DNA from: Pseudomonas sp. ADAK13
GTDB taxonomy: Bacteria > Pseudomonadota > Gammaproteobacteria > Pseudomonadales > Pseudomonadaceae
Assembly (NCBI RefSeq): GCF_012935715.1
Contig: NZ_CP052860.1
Location: 3,472,001 to 3,536,000, forward strand
Length of the DNA stretch: 64,000 bases
Reading direction: 5' to 3'
Made by a program: the position numbers and the translations under genes
Notes under the pieces: generated by a model
Seen by the model: the letters and a program-made list of their open reading frames with translations, nothing else
The model's database searches: none
Told to the model about the DNA's origin: nothing
Part shown: positions 9,144 through 18,610 of the stretch, piece by piece
How the letters are laid out: each line of letters begins with the position of its first letter
How positions within the stretch are numbered: the first letter of the stretch is position 1

Positions 9144-10049
9144 ATGAGAATCCTCGGCATTCTGTGCCTGCTACTGACCCTGAACGGCTGCAGCTCCCTG
9201 CTGTTCTACCCGGAGCGCGGCTTGCCGTTCACCCCGGAAAAGGCCCGCCTGCACTACCGTGACGTCACGCTGACCACCGCCGATGGCCTCAAGCTGCACG
9301 CGTGGTGGCTGCCGGCCAAATCTGGCGTGCCGCTCAAGGGCACGGTGCTGCACCTGCACGGCAATGGCGGCAATCTCGCCTGGCACCTCGGTGGCAGTTG
9401 GTGGTTGCCGGAGCAGGGCTATCAAGTGCTGTTGGTGGACTATCGCGGTTACGGCCTGTCCGAAGGTGAACCTTCGCTGCCGGCGGTCTATCAGGACATC
9501 GACGCGGCCTTCAAGTGGATCGACAATGCCCCCGAAACCCAGGGCCAGCCGTTGATCGTGCTCGGCCAAAGCCTGGGCGGTGCGCTGGTGGTGCACTATC
9601 TGGCCGCCCATCCCGAGCGTCAGCCGCAGCTCAAGGCGCTGGTGCTGGACGGTGTGCCGGCCAGTTATCGTGACGTAGGACAATTTGCACTCAGCACCTC
9701 CTGGTTAACATGGCCGTTCCAGGTGCCGTTGTCGTGGCTGGTGCCGGACGCCGACAGTGCGATCAACGCCATGCCCCAACTGACCGGCGTGCCGAAACTG
9801 TTGTTCCACAGCCTCGATGACCCGATCGTGCCGTTGTCCAACGGCATTCGCCTGTATCAAGCTGCGCCGCCACCGAGGGTGCTGCAACTGACCCGGGGTG
9901 GCCATGTGCAGACCTTTGCCGACAAGACCTGGCAAACCGTGATGCTGCGCTACCTCGATGACCCGCAGCATTTCAACGGGCTGCGCCGCCTGGGGGAAAT
10001 CCCCAATTACCCGACGGCCCCGAATTCCAACGCAGAGAACCCGCAATGA
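9144..10049 (+). CDS. Alpha/beta hydrolase lipoprotein
   Basis: 301 aa. The lipobox LTLNGC puts the lipid on Cys16, so it is anchored on the periplasmic side. The alpha/beta-hydrolase fold is clear: oxyanion loop HGNGGN near 72-77, nucleophile elbow GQSLGG with Ser143, an acidic SLDDPIVPL and catalytic His in RGGHVQTF. Substrate unknown; relatives are esterase- or peptidase-like. ATG 9144 is chosen because it begins the signal peptide; an in-frame codon at 9105 lacks one. The stop overlaps the next gene (ATGA), implying coupled translation. Confidence 0.88.
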   Translation: MRILGILCLLLTLNGCSSLLFYPERGLPFTPEKARLHYRDVTLTTADGLKLHAWWLPAKSGVPLKGTVLHLHGNGGNLAWHLGGSWWLPEQGYQVLLVDYRGYGLSEGEPSLPAVYQDIDAAFKWIDNAPETQGQPLIVLGQSLGGALVVHYLAAHPERQPQLKALVLDGVPASYRDVGQFALSTSWLTWPFQVPLSWLVPDADSAINAMPQLTGVPKLLFHSLDDPIVPLSNGIRLYQAAPPPRVLQLTRGGHVQTFADKTWQTVMLRYLDDPQHFNGLRRLGEIPNYPTAPNSNAENPQ

Positions 10050-10372
10050 GCGAAGAACGCAACATGATCCCCCTGATCCTCACCGGTATCGGCACCATCA
10101 TCGGCACCGTCGGCTGCCTGTGGTACTACGGCTATCTGCATTTCGCCAAGCCCGAGGATGCGTTGCTGCTCAGCGACTTCACCATGCTCAAGACTGTGCC
10201 GGGCGAGGACTACAAAATCTCCCTGACCCCGGCTGCGCAAGTGGCGCAATGTGTCGACGGCGTGCTGGTGCTGTTTGACACCGAACAGAAAGGCCTGACG
10301 GGCGTGCTGGTAAACAGCAAGAAACAGGCAGTGCGCTGCATGGGCCAGGAAACGCCGCAACTGGAGCAGTAA
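10046..10372 (+). CDS. Small membrane-anchored protein of unknown function
   Basis: 108 aa with one N-terminal membrane segment (about residues 7-27, rich in Ile and Gly) and a short soluble domain of about 80 residues. I recognise no family motif. Its start overlaps the hydrolase stop by 4 nt, so it is probably a partner or accessory of that lipoprotein. Confidence 0.75.
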   Translation: MSEERNMIPLILTGIGTIIGTVGCLWYYGYLHFAKPEDALLLSDFTMLKTVPGEDYKISLTPAAQVAQCVDGVLVLFDTEQKGLTGVLVNSKKQAVRCMGQETPQLEQ

Positions 10373-10394
10373 GACAGATTGTGTGAGAAACGCT

Positions 10395-10422
10395 GGAACT
10401 ATTCCGGATTGATTACCACAGA
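10395..10422 (+). promoter_or_regulatory. Candidate hrp box (HrpL/RspL-type ECF sigma promoter)
   Basis: GGAACT at 10395-10400, a 15-bp spacer, then CCACAGA at 10416-10422. This fits the hrp box form GGAACY, 15-16 bp, CCACNNA. The element lies 52 nt before the start codon of the harpin-like gene and points toward it. The match is read directly; use by a HrpL-type sigma factor is inference. Confidence 0.7.
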
Positions 10423-10474
10423 TTTCGAGCCGGTCAGCGTCGCTGATTCGGTTACTTAATGTGGAGTCATCTAT

Positions 10475-10720
10475 ATGCGAGTTAATGATTCATCCTATCC
10501 AGTCGGTGGCAATTTTGGCACTGAGGGTATTCAGGGTTCAGATCCTGCCCAGGCAGCGGCTAGCCAAGTCGCAGGCCAAGTCGGCGGCAGCCAGAGTGCA
10601 GGGGGAGATGATCTTCTGGAGTTGCTCAAAAAGATGCTGATGCAAGCCGAACAACAAGGCAGCCAGGGCCAAGGTTCACAGGCTGGCAATGGCGGCGGTG
10701 GCGGGCAGATTCAGTTTTGA
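10475..10720 (+). CDS. Small Gly/Gln-rich harpin-like protein
   Basis: 81 aa, no cysteine, no signal peptide. The N-terminal 40 residues are polar and rich in Ser, Gly, Gln and Ala, as in type III secreted proteins. A single amphipathic helix (DDLLELLKKMLMQAEQQG, about 45-62) is followed by a Gln/Gly-rich tail with GNGGGGG. Small size, lack of Cys, Gly richness and one amphipathic helix are harpin traits, and the helix plus QGQG tail recalls Xanthomonas Hpa1. A GGAG site lies 9 nt before the ATG, and a candidate hrp box precedes the gene. No type III genes are in the window. The harpin call is by composition and promoter, not established homology. Confidence 0.7.
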   Translation: MRVNDSSYPVGGNFGTEGIQGSDPAQAAASQVAGQVGGSQSAGGDDLLELLKKMLMQAEQQGSQGQGSQAGNGGGGGQIQF

Positions 10721-10770
10721 GTGGGTAAAAGCCCTGGAGATATCGCGTTGCTCCACAGGTAACTCCAAAC

Positions 10771-10800
10771 AAAAAACCCCGCCTATTGGCGGGGTTCTTT
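10771..10800. terminator. Bidirectional terminator
   Basis: Stem AACCCCGCC/GGCGGGGTT around TATT, with an A-run before and TTCTTT after. It can end both the harpin-like gene on the plus strand and the OmpA-family gene on the minus strand. Confidence 0.88.
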
Positions 10801-10816
10801 ATGGCGCATCAGTCGA

Positions 10817-11602
10817 TCAGTTGGCCATCGACGAACGTGGCTTGACCGGCTGGTTGTCGTTGGAGATGGTCACTTCAACGCGGCGGTTCATGGCACGGCC
10901 CGAAACGCTGCTGTTATCGGCAACCGGGTATTCCTTGCCATAGCCCTGGGTCACGATGCACGAGATATCCACACCCTGATTGGCCAGAGCACGTTGTACG
11001 GACGCGGCACGGCGCTCGGACAGGCTCTGGTTGTACGAGTCGGAACCGGTGCTGTCGGTGTAGCCTTCAACAATCACTTTGCGGTCCGGGTTGTCGCGCA
11101 GGAACTGCGCCAGCTTGGTGATGTTCACCAGGCCGCTGGATTTCAGGTCGGACTTGTTGGTGGCGAACAGCACGTCACCAAAGGTCACCAGGGTACCGCG
11201 ATCGGTTTGCTTGGCGTTCAAGCTGTCTTGCAGTTGCTTGATCTGCGCGTCGCGGGCTTCCAGCAGGGCGCGGGCACGTTCGTCGCCGGCATTTTTCAGC
11301 TTGGCTTCGGACTCACGCAGGACGATGGTGTCCTTGGCCACTTCAACGCGCTGGTTGGTCAGGTAGGCCAGTTGGTCGACTTTCTTCTGGTCTTCCTTGT
11401 CGCGGTAGGCCTTGTCAGCCTTGTCCAGCCATTCGCTGGCATCTTTGGTTTCCAGCGCCGCTACTTTGGTGGCTTGCGGGTTGGCTTGCAGGGCCGAGAA
11501 GTTGGTCCGAGCGTTTTCCAGGTTCTGGTTCGGCGGGGTGGAGCAAGCCGCCAGAGCAACGCTCATCGCCAGCAGGGCAGGGATCATCAATTGTTTACGC
11601 AT
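10817..11602 (-). CDS. OmpA-family outer-membrane lipoprotein (LptF/lipotoxin F type, PA3692-like)
   Basis: 261 aa. Signal peptide with lipobox ALAAC, Cys20 lipidated. A helical region of about 25-135 (charged, coiled-coil-like) precedes a C-terminal OmpA peptidoglycan-binding domain with the motifs VEGYTDSTGS, SLSERRAASVQRAL and NRRVEV. It should tie the outer membrane to the cell wall. Gene order (DUF4398 lipoprotein upstream, ppc region nearby) matches P. aeruginosa lptF, which is induced by AlgU. The name is not to be confused with the LPS-export LptF. Ends at the shared terminator. Confidence 0.9.
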   Translation of the reverse strand: MRKQLMIPALLAMSVALAACSTPPNQNLENARTNFSALQANPQATKVAALETKDASEWLDKADKAYRDKEDQKKVDQLAYLTNQRVEVAKDTIVLRESEAKLKNAGDERARALLEARDAQIKQLQDSLNAKQTDRGTLVTFGDVLFATNKSDLKSSGLVNITKLAQFLRDNPDRKVIVEGYTDSTGSDSYNQSLSERRAASVQRALANQGVDISCIVTQGYGKEYPVADNSSVSGRAMNRRVEVTISNDNQPVKPRSSMAN

Positions 11603-11657
11603 AGTCGTGTCGTCCTTTCAATTCGATTTCGGGTGCAATGCAATCAGGGGCGGCGGG

Positions 11658-12086
11658 TTATTGCTGTGGTTTGATCACAGCCGGGCGCATGCCTTCCTGA
11701 CGCAGCTCCTGAACAGCTTTCTGGGAATCCTTCACAGCCTGTTCGGCCTTGGCAGCCTGGGCTTTACGCTCTGCTACGCGAGCGTCCCACTCGGCTTGTT
11801 CGGCCAGGCGACGGGCCTCGTCATAGTTCTTGTCGTGCATGGCGATTTCGGCTTGTTTCAGTTTGTCCTGAGCCGACTTCATCTCCACGGCTGCGAACTC
11901 GGTACCACCGGCGCTGACGGCGCTGTTGACCGCAGATTGGGTCACTGCGTATTGCTCAGTCGGTGGATTGCCGGCGCAGCCAGCCAGAACGAAGCTGGTG
12001 CCGATTGCCAGCGCGGCCAATTTAAGCCCGCGCAGGTGGTTAAACGAGGTTTTGGCAGTGCTGGTCTTCATCGTCTTCAACTCCAT
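11658..12086 (-). CDS. DUF4398 lipoprotein (PA3691-like)
   Basis: 142 aa from the ATG at 12086, chosen because AGGAG lies 7 nt before it; an upstream in-frame start at 12110 lacks one. A long signal peptide ends in lipobox VLAGC (Cys37). The mature part is helical and rich in Ala, Gln, Lys and Glu (DUF4398 type), probably periplasmic. It is the first gene of a two-gene unit with the OmpA-family lipoprotein (55 nt gap). The pair is probably an envelope-stress module. Confidence 0.85.
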   Translation of the reverse strand: MELKTMKTSTAKTSFNHLRGLKLAALAIGTSFVLAGCAGNPPTEQYAVTQSAVNSAVSAGGTEFAAVEMKSAQDKLKQAEIAMHDKNYDEARRLAEQAEWDARVAERKAQAAKAEQAVKDSQKAVQELRQEGMRPAVIKPQQ

Positions 12087-12200
12087 TAGGTAACTCCTGA
12101 AAAACATCAAAATCCATCTCCGGTGTGCAGTGAGTGCGGGGTCCGGCGGTAAGGCTCAGGACGCCTTTCAAACGGCTGTTCCAAGTGATGGCTTACTGGC

Positions 12201-12228
12201 TGTGACCGGAGGCTTTTTTGAATAGTTC
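12201..12228 (-). promoter_or_regulatory. Possible AlgU (sigma-22) promoter of the DUF4398-OmpA lipoprotein unit
   Basis: On the minus strand: GAACTA (12228-12223), 17-bp spacer, TCACA (12205-12201), against the AlgU form GAACTT, 16-17 bp, TCTGA. Five of six -35 bases match; the -10 is weak. The P. aeruginosa orthologues are AlgU-dependent, which supports the idea. Confidence 0.4.
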
Positions 12229-12370
12229 AGCGAAGATGGCGATTTGCCTAAAAAAATATTTGACTGAACGGTCAGCGTTTAAAAGTTGGAACTTTTGCGA
12301 TGCGCAGGGGTATCCGGGGCCTCTGGGAGGCCCGGAATACATGGGGTGGCGATTTTTTAGCGGAGGTTGA

Positions 12371-12715
12371 TCAGTGTTTTTGCTTGTCGGATTGAGCTGA
12401 CAAATCGTGCAGGTAGCGCCGTGACAGCGTCAGAAACCGCGGCGTAGGGCCGACGTCTTCGTAGAGCGGATCGCCTTCCTCATCCGTGGCAATGACCTGC
12501 TTGCCCTTGATGTAGGGAAAGCTCGCTTCCAGCTCTTCAAGGGCTGCGCCGATCAATTCGCCGAGCAGTTCTTCGGTATGGCGTTTGGGGTACATTTCGG
12601 AGATCGCCGCCAGCCTGGCAGCGGCTTCTACGTCCAGATGGATGGCGTATTCGGTTTTGGTCAAGCGACCCTTGGCGTTCTCTTCCCAATGCTGGGCCAG
12701 TTCTCGGATTTTCAT
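12371..12715 (-). CDS. Conserved hypothetical protein
   Basis: 114 aa from ATG 12715 (MKIRELAQHW), with GAGG 7 nt upstream; longer in-frame starts lack a ribosome site. The protein is soluble, Glu/Leu rich, with a ribbon-helix-like or helical N-terminal half (YAIHLDVEAAARLAAI) and a LLGELIGAALEELE helix. I do not recognise a named family. It is divergent from ppc; the 187-base gap contains a small palindrome ACAAGG/CCTTGT at 12815-12835. Confidence 0.75.
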   Translation of the reverse strand: MKIRELAQHWEENAKGRLTKTEYAIHLDVEAAARLAAISEMYPKRHTEELLGELIGAALEELEASFPYIKGKQVIATDEEGDPLYEDVGPTPRFLTLSRRYLHDLSAQSDKQKH

Positions 12716-12902
12716 GGCAACCTCAATGGAGCCCACGGTAGGCGGGCGATGATGAGTGACCAGCCGACCAGCGCGGATAACGCTGCGGCTTACTGTTGAG
12801 ACTAGCTGCAACTCACAAGGTTTAAAGTTCCTTGTAAGACGCCGCCGTGGGCGGCACTCTTGACGATCAAAGCGTCCCGGATTTTCTGCTGGAGATTGGC
12901 TG

Positions 12903-15548
12903 ATGAGCGATATCGATGCACGTTTGCGTGAGGATGTTCACCTGCTGGGTGAGCTGTTGGGCAACACGATTCGAGAGCAGTACGGCGATGAATTCCTCGA
13001 CAAGATCGAGCAGATCCGTAAAGGCGCCAAAGCCGACCGCCGTGGCGCGGCCTCCGAGCAGGTCGCCGGCGAAGAGCTGAGCGCCAGCCTCAATCAACTG
13101 AAAGAAGAAGAACTGCTGCCGGTGGCGCGGGCCTTCAATCAGTTTCTCAACCTGGCCAACATCGCCGAGCAGTATCAGTTGATCCACCGCCGTGATGAAT
13201 CAACGCCTGCGCCTTTCGAGTCGCGCGTGCTGCCGGAACTGCTGGCGCGCTTGCAGAGCGAAGGCCACAGCAGCGAGTCCCTGGCACGCCAGTTGGGCCG
13301 GCTGGAAATCGAGCTGGTGCTCACTGCCCACCCCACCGAAGTCGCCCGCCGTACCCTGATCCAGAAATACGACGCCATTGCCGCCCAACTGGCCCTGCAG
13401 GATCACCGCGACCTCACCACCGCCGAGCGCGAGCAGATCCGCGATCGCCTGCAACGCCTGATTGCCGAAGCCTGGCACACCGAAGAAATCCGCCGCACCC
13501 GGCCCACGCCGGTCGACGAAGCCAAGTGGGGCTTTGCGGTGATCGAGCATTCGCTGTGGCACGCCATTCCGAATTATCTGCGCAAGGCCGATCACGCCTT
13601 GCACGCCGCCACTGGCCTGCGCCTGCCCCTGGAAGCCGCACCGATCCGCTTCGCGTCCTGGATGGGCGGCGACCGTGACGGCAACCCCAACGTCACCGCG
13701 CCGGTCACCCGCGAAGTGTTGCTGCTGGCGCGCTGGATGGCGGCGGACCTGTACTTGCGCGATATCGACCAGCTCGCTTCCGAGTTGTCGATGCAGCAGG
13801 CCAGCCCGGCGTTGCAGGCCAAGGTGGGTGACAGCGTGGAGCCCTACCGGGCGCTGCTCAAGCAGCTGCGTGAACGCCTGCGCGCCACCCGCCAGTGGGC
13901 TCACACCTCGTTGACCAGCCCCACGCCGGCGCCTGCCGATGTGCTGCAAAACAACCGCGAACTGCTCGACCCGCTGGAGCTGTGCTACCAGTCGCTGCAC
14001 GCCTGCGGCATGGGCGTGATTGCCGACGGCCCGCTGCTGGATTGCCTGCGTCGGGCGGTCACGTTTGGGCTGTTCCTGGTGCGCCTCGACGTGCGCCAGG
14101 ATTCGTCCCGCCACTGTGCGGCCATGACCGAAATCACCGATTACCTGGGCCTCGGCCGCTATGAGGAGTGGGACGAAGAGGCGCGTATCAGCTTCCTCAT
14201 GAAGGAGCTGGCCAACCGGCGACCATTGTTGCCGGGTTACTTCAAACCCTCGGCAGACACCGCCGAAGTGCTGAACACCTGTAAGGAAATTGCCGCCGCA
14301 CCGGCCGCATCCCTGGGTTCCTATGTCATCTCCATGGCCGGGGCCGCGTCGGATGTGTTGGCCGTGCAATTGCTGCTCAAGGAGTCCGGCGTACAACGGC
14401 CGATGCGCGTGGTGCCGTTGTTCGAGACCCTGGCTGACCTGGACAACGCAGGGCCGGTGATCGAGAAACTGCTGCTGTTGCCGGGCTATCGCTCGCGCTT
14501 GCAAGGCCCGCAGGAAGTGATGATCGGTTACTCGGATTCGGCCAAGGACGCCGGCACTACTGCCGCGGCCTGGGCGCAATACCGGGCTCAGGAACGGTTG
14601 GTGGAAATCTGCCGTGAACAACAAGTTGAACTGCTGTTGTTCCACGGTCGCGGCGGCACCGTGGGCCGTGGCGGCGGCCCGGCTCACGCGGCGATTCTGT
14701 CGCAGCCACCGGGTTCGGTGGCGGGGCGTTTCCGTACCACTGAACAAGGCGAGATGATCCGCTTCAAGTTCGGCCTGCCGGACATCGCCGAGCAAAACCT
14801 CAACCTGTACCTGGCGGCGGTGCTGGAGGCGACCTTGCTGCCTCCACCTCCACCGGAACCGGCCTGGCGCCATTTGATGGACGAATTGGCTGCCGATGGC
14901 GTCAGTGCTTACCGCGCCGTGGTGCGGGAAAATCCGCAGTTCGTCGAGTATTTCCGCCAGTCCACCCCGGAGCAGGAACTGGGACGCTTGCCTCTGGGCA
15001 GTCGTCCGGCCAAGCGCCGCGCGGGTGGTATCGAGAGCCTGCGGGCGATCCCGTGGATCTTCGGCTGGACCCAAACGCGCCTGATGCTGCCGGCCTGGCT
15101 CGGCTGGGAAGCCGCGTTGAGCAAGGCCCTGGAGCGTGGCGAAGGCGAGTTGCTGGGGCAGATGCGCGAGCAGTGGCCGTTCTTCCGCACCCGCATCGAT
15201 ATGCTGGAAATGGTCCTGGCCAAGGCCGACGCCGACATCGCGCGCCTGTATGACGAGCGTCTGGTGCAGCCCGATCTGCTGCCATTGGGCGCGCACTTAC
15301 GCGACCTATTGTCGCAGGCGTGCAGTGTGGTGCTTGGCCTGACCGGTCAGTCGCAACTGCTGGCCCATAGCCCTGATACGCTTGAGTTCATCCGGCTGCG
15401 CAACACCTACCTCGACCCGTTGCACCTGCTGCAGGCCGAATTGCTGGCCCGATCGCGGCAACAGGAAGCGGCACAGGACAGCCCTCTGGAACAGGCGCTG
15501 CTGGTGTCTGTGGCCGGTATTGCGGCCGGTTTGCGCAACACCGGCTGA
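12903..15548 (+). CDS. ppc: Phosphoenolpyruvate carboxylase
   Basis: Carboxylates PEP to oxaloacetate to refill the TCA cycle. 881 aa, full length. Catalytic His143 lies in [11 protein letters not shown]. The second signature is [13 protein letters not shown], and the Gly-rich loop [14 protein letters not shown] that closes the active site is present. Starts at ATG 12903 after GGAG. A strong terminator follows. The family is normally controlled by acetyl-CoA and aspartate; nothing odd is seen. Confidence 0.97.
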   Translation: MSDIDARLREDVHLLGELLGNTIREQYGDEFLDKIEQIRKGAKADRRGAASEQVAGEELSASLNQLKEEELLPVARAFNQFLNLANIAEQYQLIHRRDESTPAPFESRVLPELLARLQSEGHSSESLARQLGRLEIELVLTAHPTEVARRTLIQKYDAIAAQLALQDHRDLTTAEREQIRDRLQRLIAEAWHTEEIRRTRPTPVDEAKWGFAVIEHSLWHAIPNYLRKADHALHAATGLRLPLEAAPIRFASWMGGDRDGNPNVTAPVTREVLLLARWMAADLYLRDIDQLASELSMQQASPALQAKVGDSVEPYRALLKQLRERLRATRQWAHTSLTSPTPAPADVLQNNRELLDPLELCYQSLHACGMGVIADGPLLDCLRRAVTFGLFLVRLDVRQDSSRHCAAMTEITDYLGLGRYEEWDEEARISFLMKELANRRPLLPGYFKPSADTAEVLNTCKEIAAAPAASLGSYVISMAGAASDVLAVQLLLKESGVQRPMRVVPLFETLADLDNAGPVIEKLLLLPGYRSRLQGPQEVMIGYSDSAKDAGTTAAAWAQYRAQERLVEICREQQVELLLFHGRGGTVGRGGGPAHAAILSQPPGSVAGRFRTTEQGEMIRFKFGLPDIAEQNLNLYLAAVLEATLLPPPPPEPAWRHLMDELAADGVSAYRAVVRENPQFVEYFRQSTPEQELGRLPLGSRPAKRRAGGIESLRAIPWIFGWTQTRLMLPAWLGWEAALSKALERGEGELLGQMREQWPFFRTRIDMLEMVLAKADADIARLYDERLVQPDLLPLGAHLRDLLSQACSVVLGLTGQSQLLAHSPDTLEFIRLRNTYLDPLHLLQAELLARSRQQEAAQDSPLEQALLVSVAGIAAGLRNTG

Positions 15549-15586
15549 CATTTATGGCGTGTTCTCAATAGCTTGCAGACACACCG

Positions 15587-15620
15587 CGCCGGTCGCCGTA
15601 AAATTGGCGACCGGCGTTTT
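15587..15620 (+). terminator. Intrinsic terminator of ppc
   Basis: An 11-bp stem CGCCGGTCGCC/GGCGACCGGCG around TAAAATT-type loop, then TTTT. Confidence 0.88.
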
Positions 15621-15714
15621 GCTGTCGGGGTTGTACCCGCCTATAAAGCCAGCGCGGCGCGGGTTTCTCCTACTTTCGGCGGCTTGTGTGGTTTGGGCCT
15701 GCTGTGTATCTTGA

Positions 15715-16464
<750 letters not shown>

Positions 16465-16495
16465 TGCTCAACTCGCGAGCAAGCTTGCTCCTACA

Positions 16496-16525
16496 CAACG
16501 GCCCGCTTGCGGGCCGTTGTTGTTT
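16496..16525 (+). terminator. Intrinsic terminator of adk
   Basis: Stem CAACGGCCCGC/GCGGGCCGTTG with a TTGTTT tail. A REP-like fragment (CGCGAGCAAGCTTGCTC) directly precedes it. Confidence 0.8.
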
Positions 16526-16564
16526 ATACTGGCGCACTTTTTTTCAACGTGGATGCATACACCA

Positions 16565-17251
16565 ATGAGCACCTTGCTGGCCCTGGACACCGCGACTGAA
16601 GCTTGCTCCGTTGCCCTGCTGCACGATGGCAAGGTCACGAGCCACTACGAGGTGATCCCGCGCCTGCACGCGCAGAAGCTGTTGCCGATGATCAAGCAAC
16701 TGCTGCTGGACGCGGGCACTACCTTGTCGGCGGTGGACGCCATTGCATTCGGCCGTGGCCCGGGCGCCTTTACCGGTGTGCGTATCGCCATCGGGGTGGT
16801 CCAGGGCCTGGCGTTTGCGCTGGAGCGTCCGGTGTTGCCGGTGTCCAACCTGGCGGTGTTGGCGCAGCGGGCGTTTCGCGAGCACGGCGCCAGCCAGGTG
16901 GCAGCGGCCATCGATGCGCGCATGGACGAAGTGTATTGGGGCTGCTACCGCGAAACCGCTGGCGAGATGCGTTTGATCGGCGCTGAAGCCGTATTGCCGC
17001 CAGAAGCGGCCGCCTTGCCGGCTGATGCCAGCGGCGACTGGTTCGGTGCTGGCACCGGCTGGGGTTACGGCGAACGCGTTGACGTGACGCTTGCCGGCCA
17101 GGATGCCGGGATGCTGCCCCATGCCGAAGACTTGCTGACCCTGGCACGTTTTGCCTGGGAGCGGGGCGACGCCATTCCCGCCGACCAGGCCGCCCCTGTG
17201 TACCTGCGCGATAAAGTGGCGCAGACCAAAGCCGAACGCGGGATTATTTGA
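16565..17251 (+). CDS. tsaB: tRNA threonylcarbamoyladenosine biosynthesis protein TsaB
   Basis: Partner of TsaD, TsaE and TsaC in making t6A37 on ANN-reading tRNAs. 228 aa with the ASKHA-fold start LLALDTATEACSVAL and the GRGPGAFTGVRIAIG loop, as in E. coli YeaZ. ATG 16565 begins the conserved domain; an upstream in-frame ATG gives only a non-conserved leader. The downstream 160 bases include a 10-bp stem (17264-17273/17296-17305) followed by TTTT that may end the transcript. Confidence 0.93.
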   Translation: MSTLLALDTATEACSVALLHDGKVTSHYEVIPRLHAQKLLPMIKQLLLDAGTTLSAVDAIAFGRGPGAFTGVRIAIGVVQGLAFALERPVLPVSNLAVLAQRAFREHGASQVAAAIDARMDEVYWGCYRETAGEMRLIGAEAVLPPEAAALPADASGDWFGAGTGWGYGERVDVTLAGQDAGMLPHAEDLLTLARFAWERGDAIPADQAAPVYLRDKVAQTKAERGII

Positions 17252-17411
17252 CGTCAAAAGTGCGGGCAAATTCAGCTGAAAATCACCAATCGTCAGAATT
17301 TGCCCCTGCTTTTAAACCTTTTTCAAATTATGTGTTCTAGTTATCACCAGAGCATTTGCGCGCCTTGAGAAGCGCCACTAAAATGCCATCACCGATACCG
17401 AGTTCGCATGC

Positions 17412-17723
17412 ATGCGTATAGACGGCTTTTCATCACAGTCCTACCCCCTCAAGCGTAAGCCTCGCAAGGCGAACGTGACGGTAGACGACTCCGTCGAAGA
17501 CTCCCCCGACTTTGTTGAAATCCAGTCCGACTCAACGGCGGTTTCAGCTCGTTCCCAAGGCTCCAGCGGCGAACGTATCAGCGGTGTACCGGCCCGCCAG
17601 CAAGACATGGTCTTCCCCCGCTCCATGAGCAAAAACGTCGCCACGGCCCTGGCCAGCTACCTGACCACCGCCGGCTTTGTCGAATGGGATATGGAAGTGC
17701 TGGGTCTCGATATCCACATCTGA
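17412..17723 (+). CDS. Small polar protein of unknown function
   Basis: 103 aa, highly charged and Ser-rich for the first 70 residues, with a compact hydrophobic C terminus (VATALASYLTTAGFVEWDMEVLGLDIHI region). No signal peptide or Cys. I do not recognise it. Its TGA overlaps the ATG of the DUF72 gene (TGATG at 17721-17725), so the two are translationally coupled and may share a function. Confidence 0.7.
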   Translation: MRIDGFSSQSYPLKRKPRKANVTVDDSVEDSPDFVEIQSDSTAVSARSQGSSGERISGVPARQQDMVFPRSMSKNVATALASYLTTAGFVEWDMEVLGLDIHI

Positions 17724-18583
17724 TGCAGTTGCCTTACTACCTCGGTTGCCCGTCCTGGAGTGAAAACGCCTGGCGCGAGTACCTGTATCCCGCCGACGCC
17801 CGCTCCAGCGATTACCTCGCCCTGTATTCCCACGTCTTCAACGCCGTTGAGGGCAACACCACGTTCTATGCCCGTCCCTCCGTCGCCACCGTGCAACGCT
17901 GGGCTGAAATCATGCCCGAACATTTTCGGTTCACCGCGAAGTTTCCGGGTGACATCAGCCACAGCGGCAACTTGATTGAGCAACTACCGGCGGCGGAAAG
18001 TTTTCTGGGGTTGATGAGCCCGCTGGGCGAACGCATTTCGCCATTGTGGCTGCAACTGCCGGCCAGTTTTACCCCGCAACGCCTGGGTGAGTTGGCCGGG
18101 TTTATCGACGGGCTGGAGCGACCGTTGGCGGTGGAAGTGCGGCACTTGGATTTCTTCGCCAAGGGCGATGCCGAGCGCAGCCTCAACCGTTTGCTGCGTG
18201 ATCGCGGTGTCGAGCGCATCTGCCTGGACCCGCGGGCGCTGTTCAGTTGCACGTCCACCTCGGCCGCCGTGCTGCACGCCCAATCGAAAAAGCCCAAGGT
18301 GCCACCTCGTCCGGCGGCGCTGACGCAGTTTCCGCAAGTACGGTTTATTGGCCATCCGGAGCTGGAAGCCAATGACCCGTTCCTGGTGCCCTGGATCGAA
18401 AAGGTCGCCGGCTGGATCGAAGAGGGCCGTACGCCCTACATCTTTCTGCACACCTCCGACAATCGCCTGGCCGCCCAACTGGCCCTGCGCTTTCACGACC
18501 AGTTGATGGCGCGGTTGCCCGGCTTGCCGGCATTGCCCACGCTGCATCGAGAACCCGCAGCGGAGCAACTGGGGTTACTCTAG
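17723..18583 (+). CDS. DUF72 family protein (YecE-like)
   Basis: 286 aa TIM-barrel family of unknown function. The start MQLPYYLGCPSWSENAWREYLYP is the typical DUF72 N terminus. Internal conserved blocks include FYARPS, FRFTAKFPGDISH and FLHTSDN. ATG 17723 overlaps the upstream stop; the longer frame upstream is not supported. Cytoplasmic. Confidence 0.88.
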   Translation: MQLPYYLGCPSWSENAWREYLYPADARSSDYLALYSHVFNAVEGNTTFYARPSVATVQRWAEIMPEHFRFTAKFPGDISHSGNLIEQLPAAESFLGLMSPLGERISPLWLQLPASFTPQRLGELAGFIDGLERPLAVEVRHLDFFAKGDAERSLNRLLRDRGVERICLDPRALFSCTSTSAAVLHAQSKKPKVPPRPAALTQFPQVRFIGHPELEANDPFLVPWIEKVAGWIEEGRTPYIFLHTSDNRLAAQLALRFHDQLMARLPGLPALPTLHREPAAEQLGLL

Positions 18584-18610
18584 GACTCCTTTTCCCGACA
18601 GGAGTCAGTC

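Noticed and set aside
12300..12336. GC hairpin CGGGGCCTC/GAGGCCCGG as a terminator of the 12371-12715 gene
   Set aside because: No adjacent T-run on either strand at the right distance; left as an unassigned hairpin.
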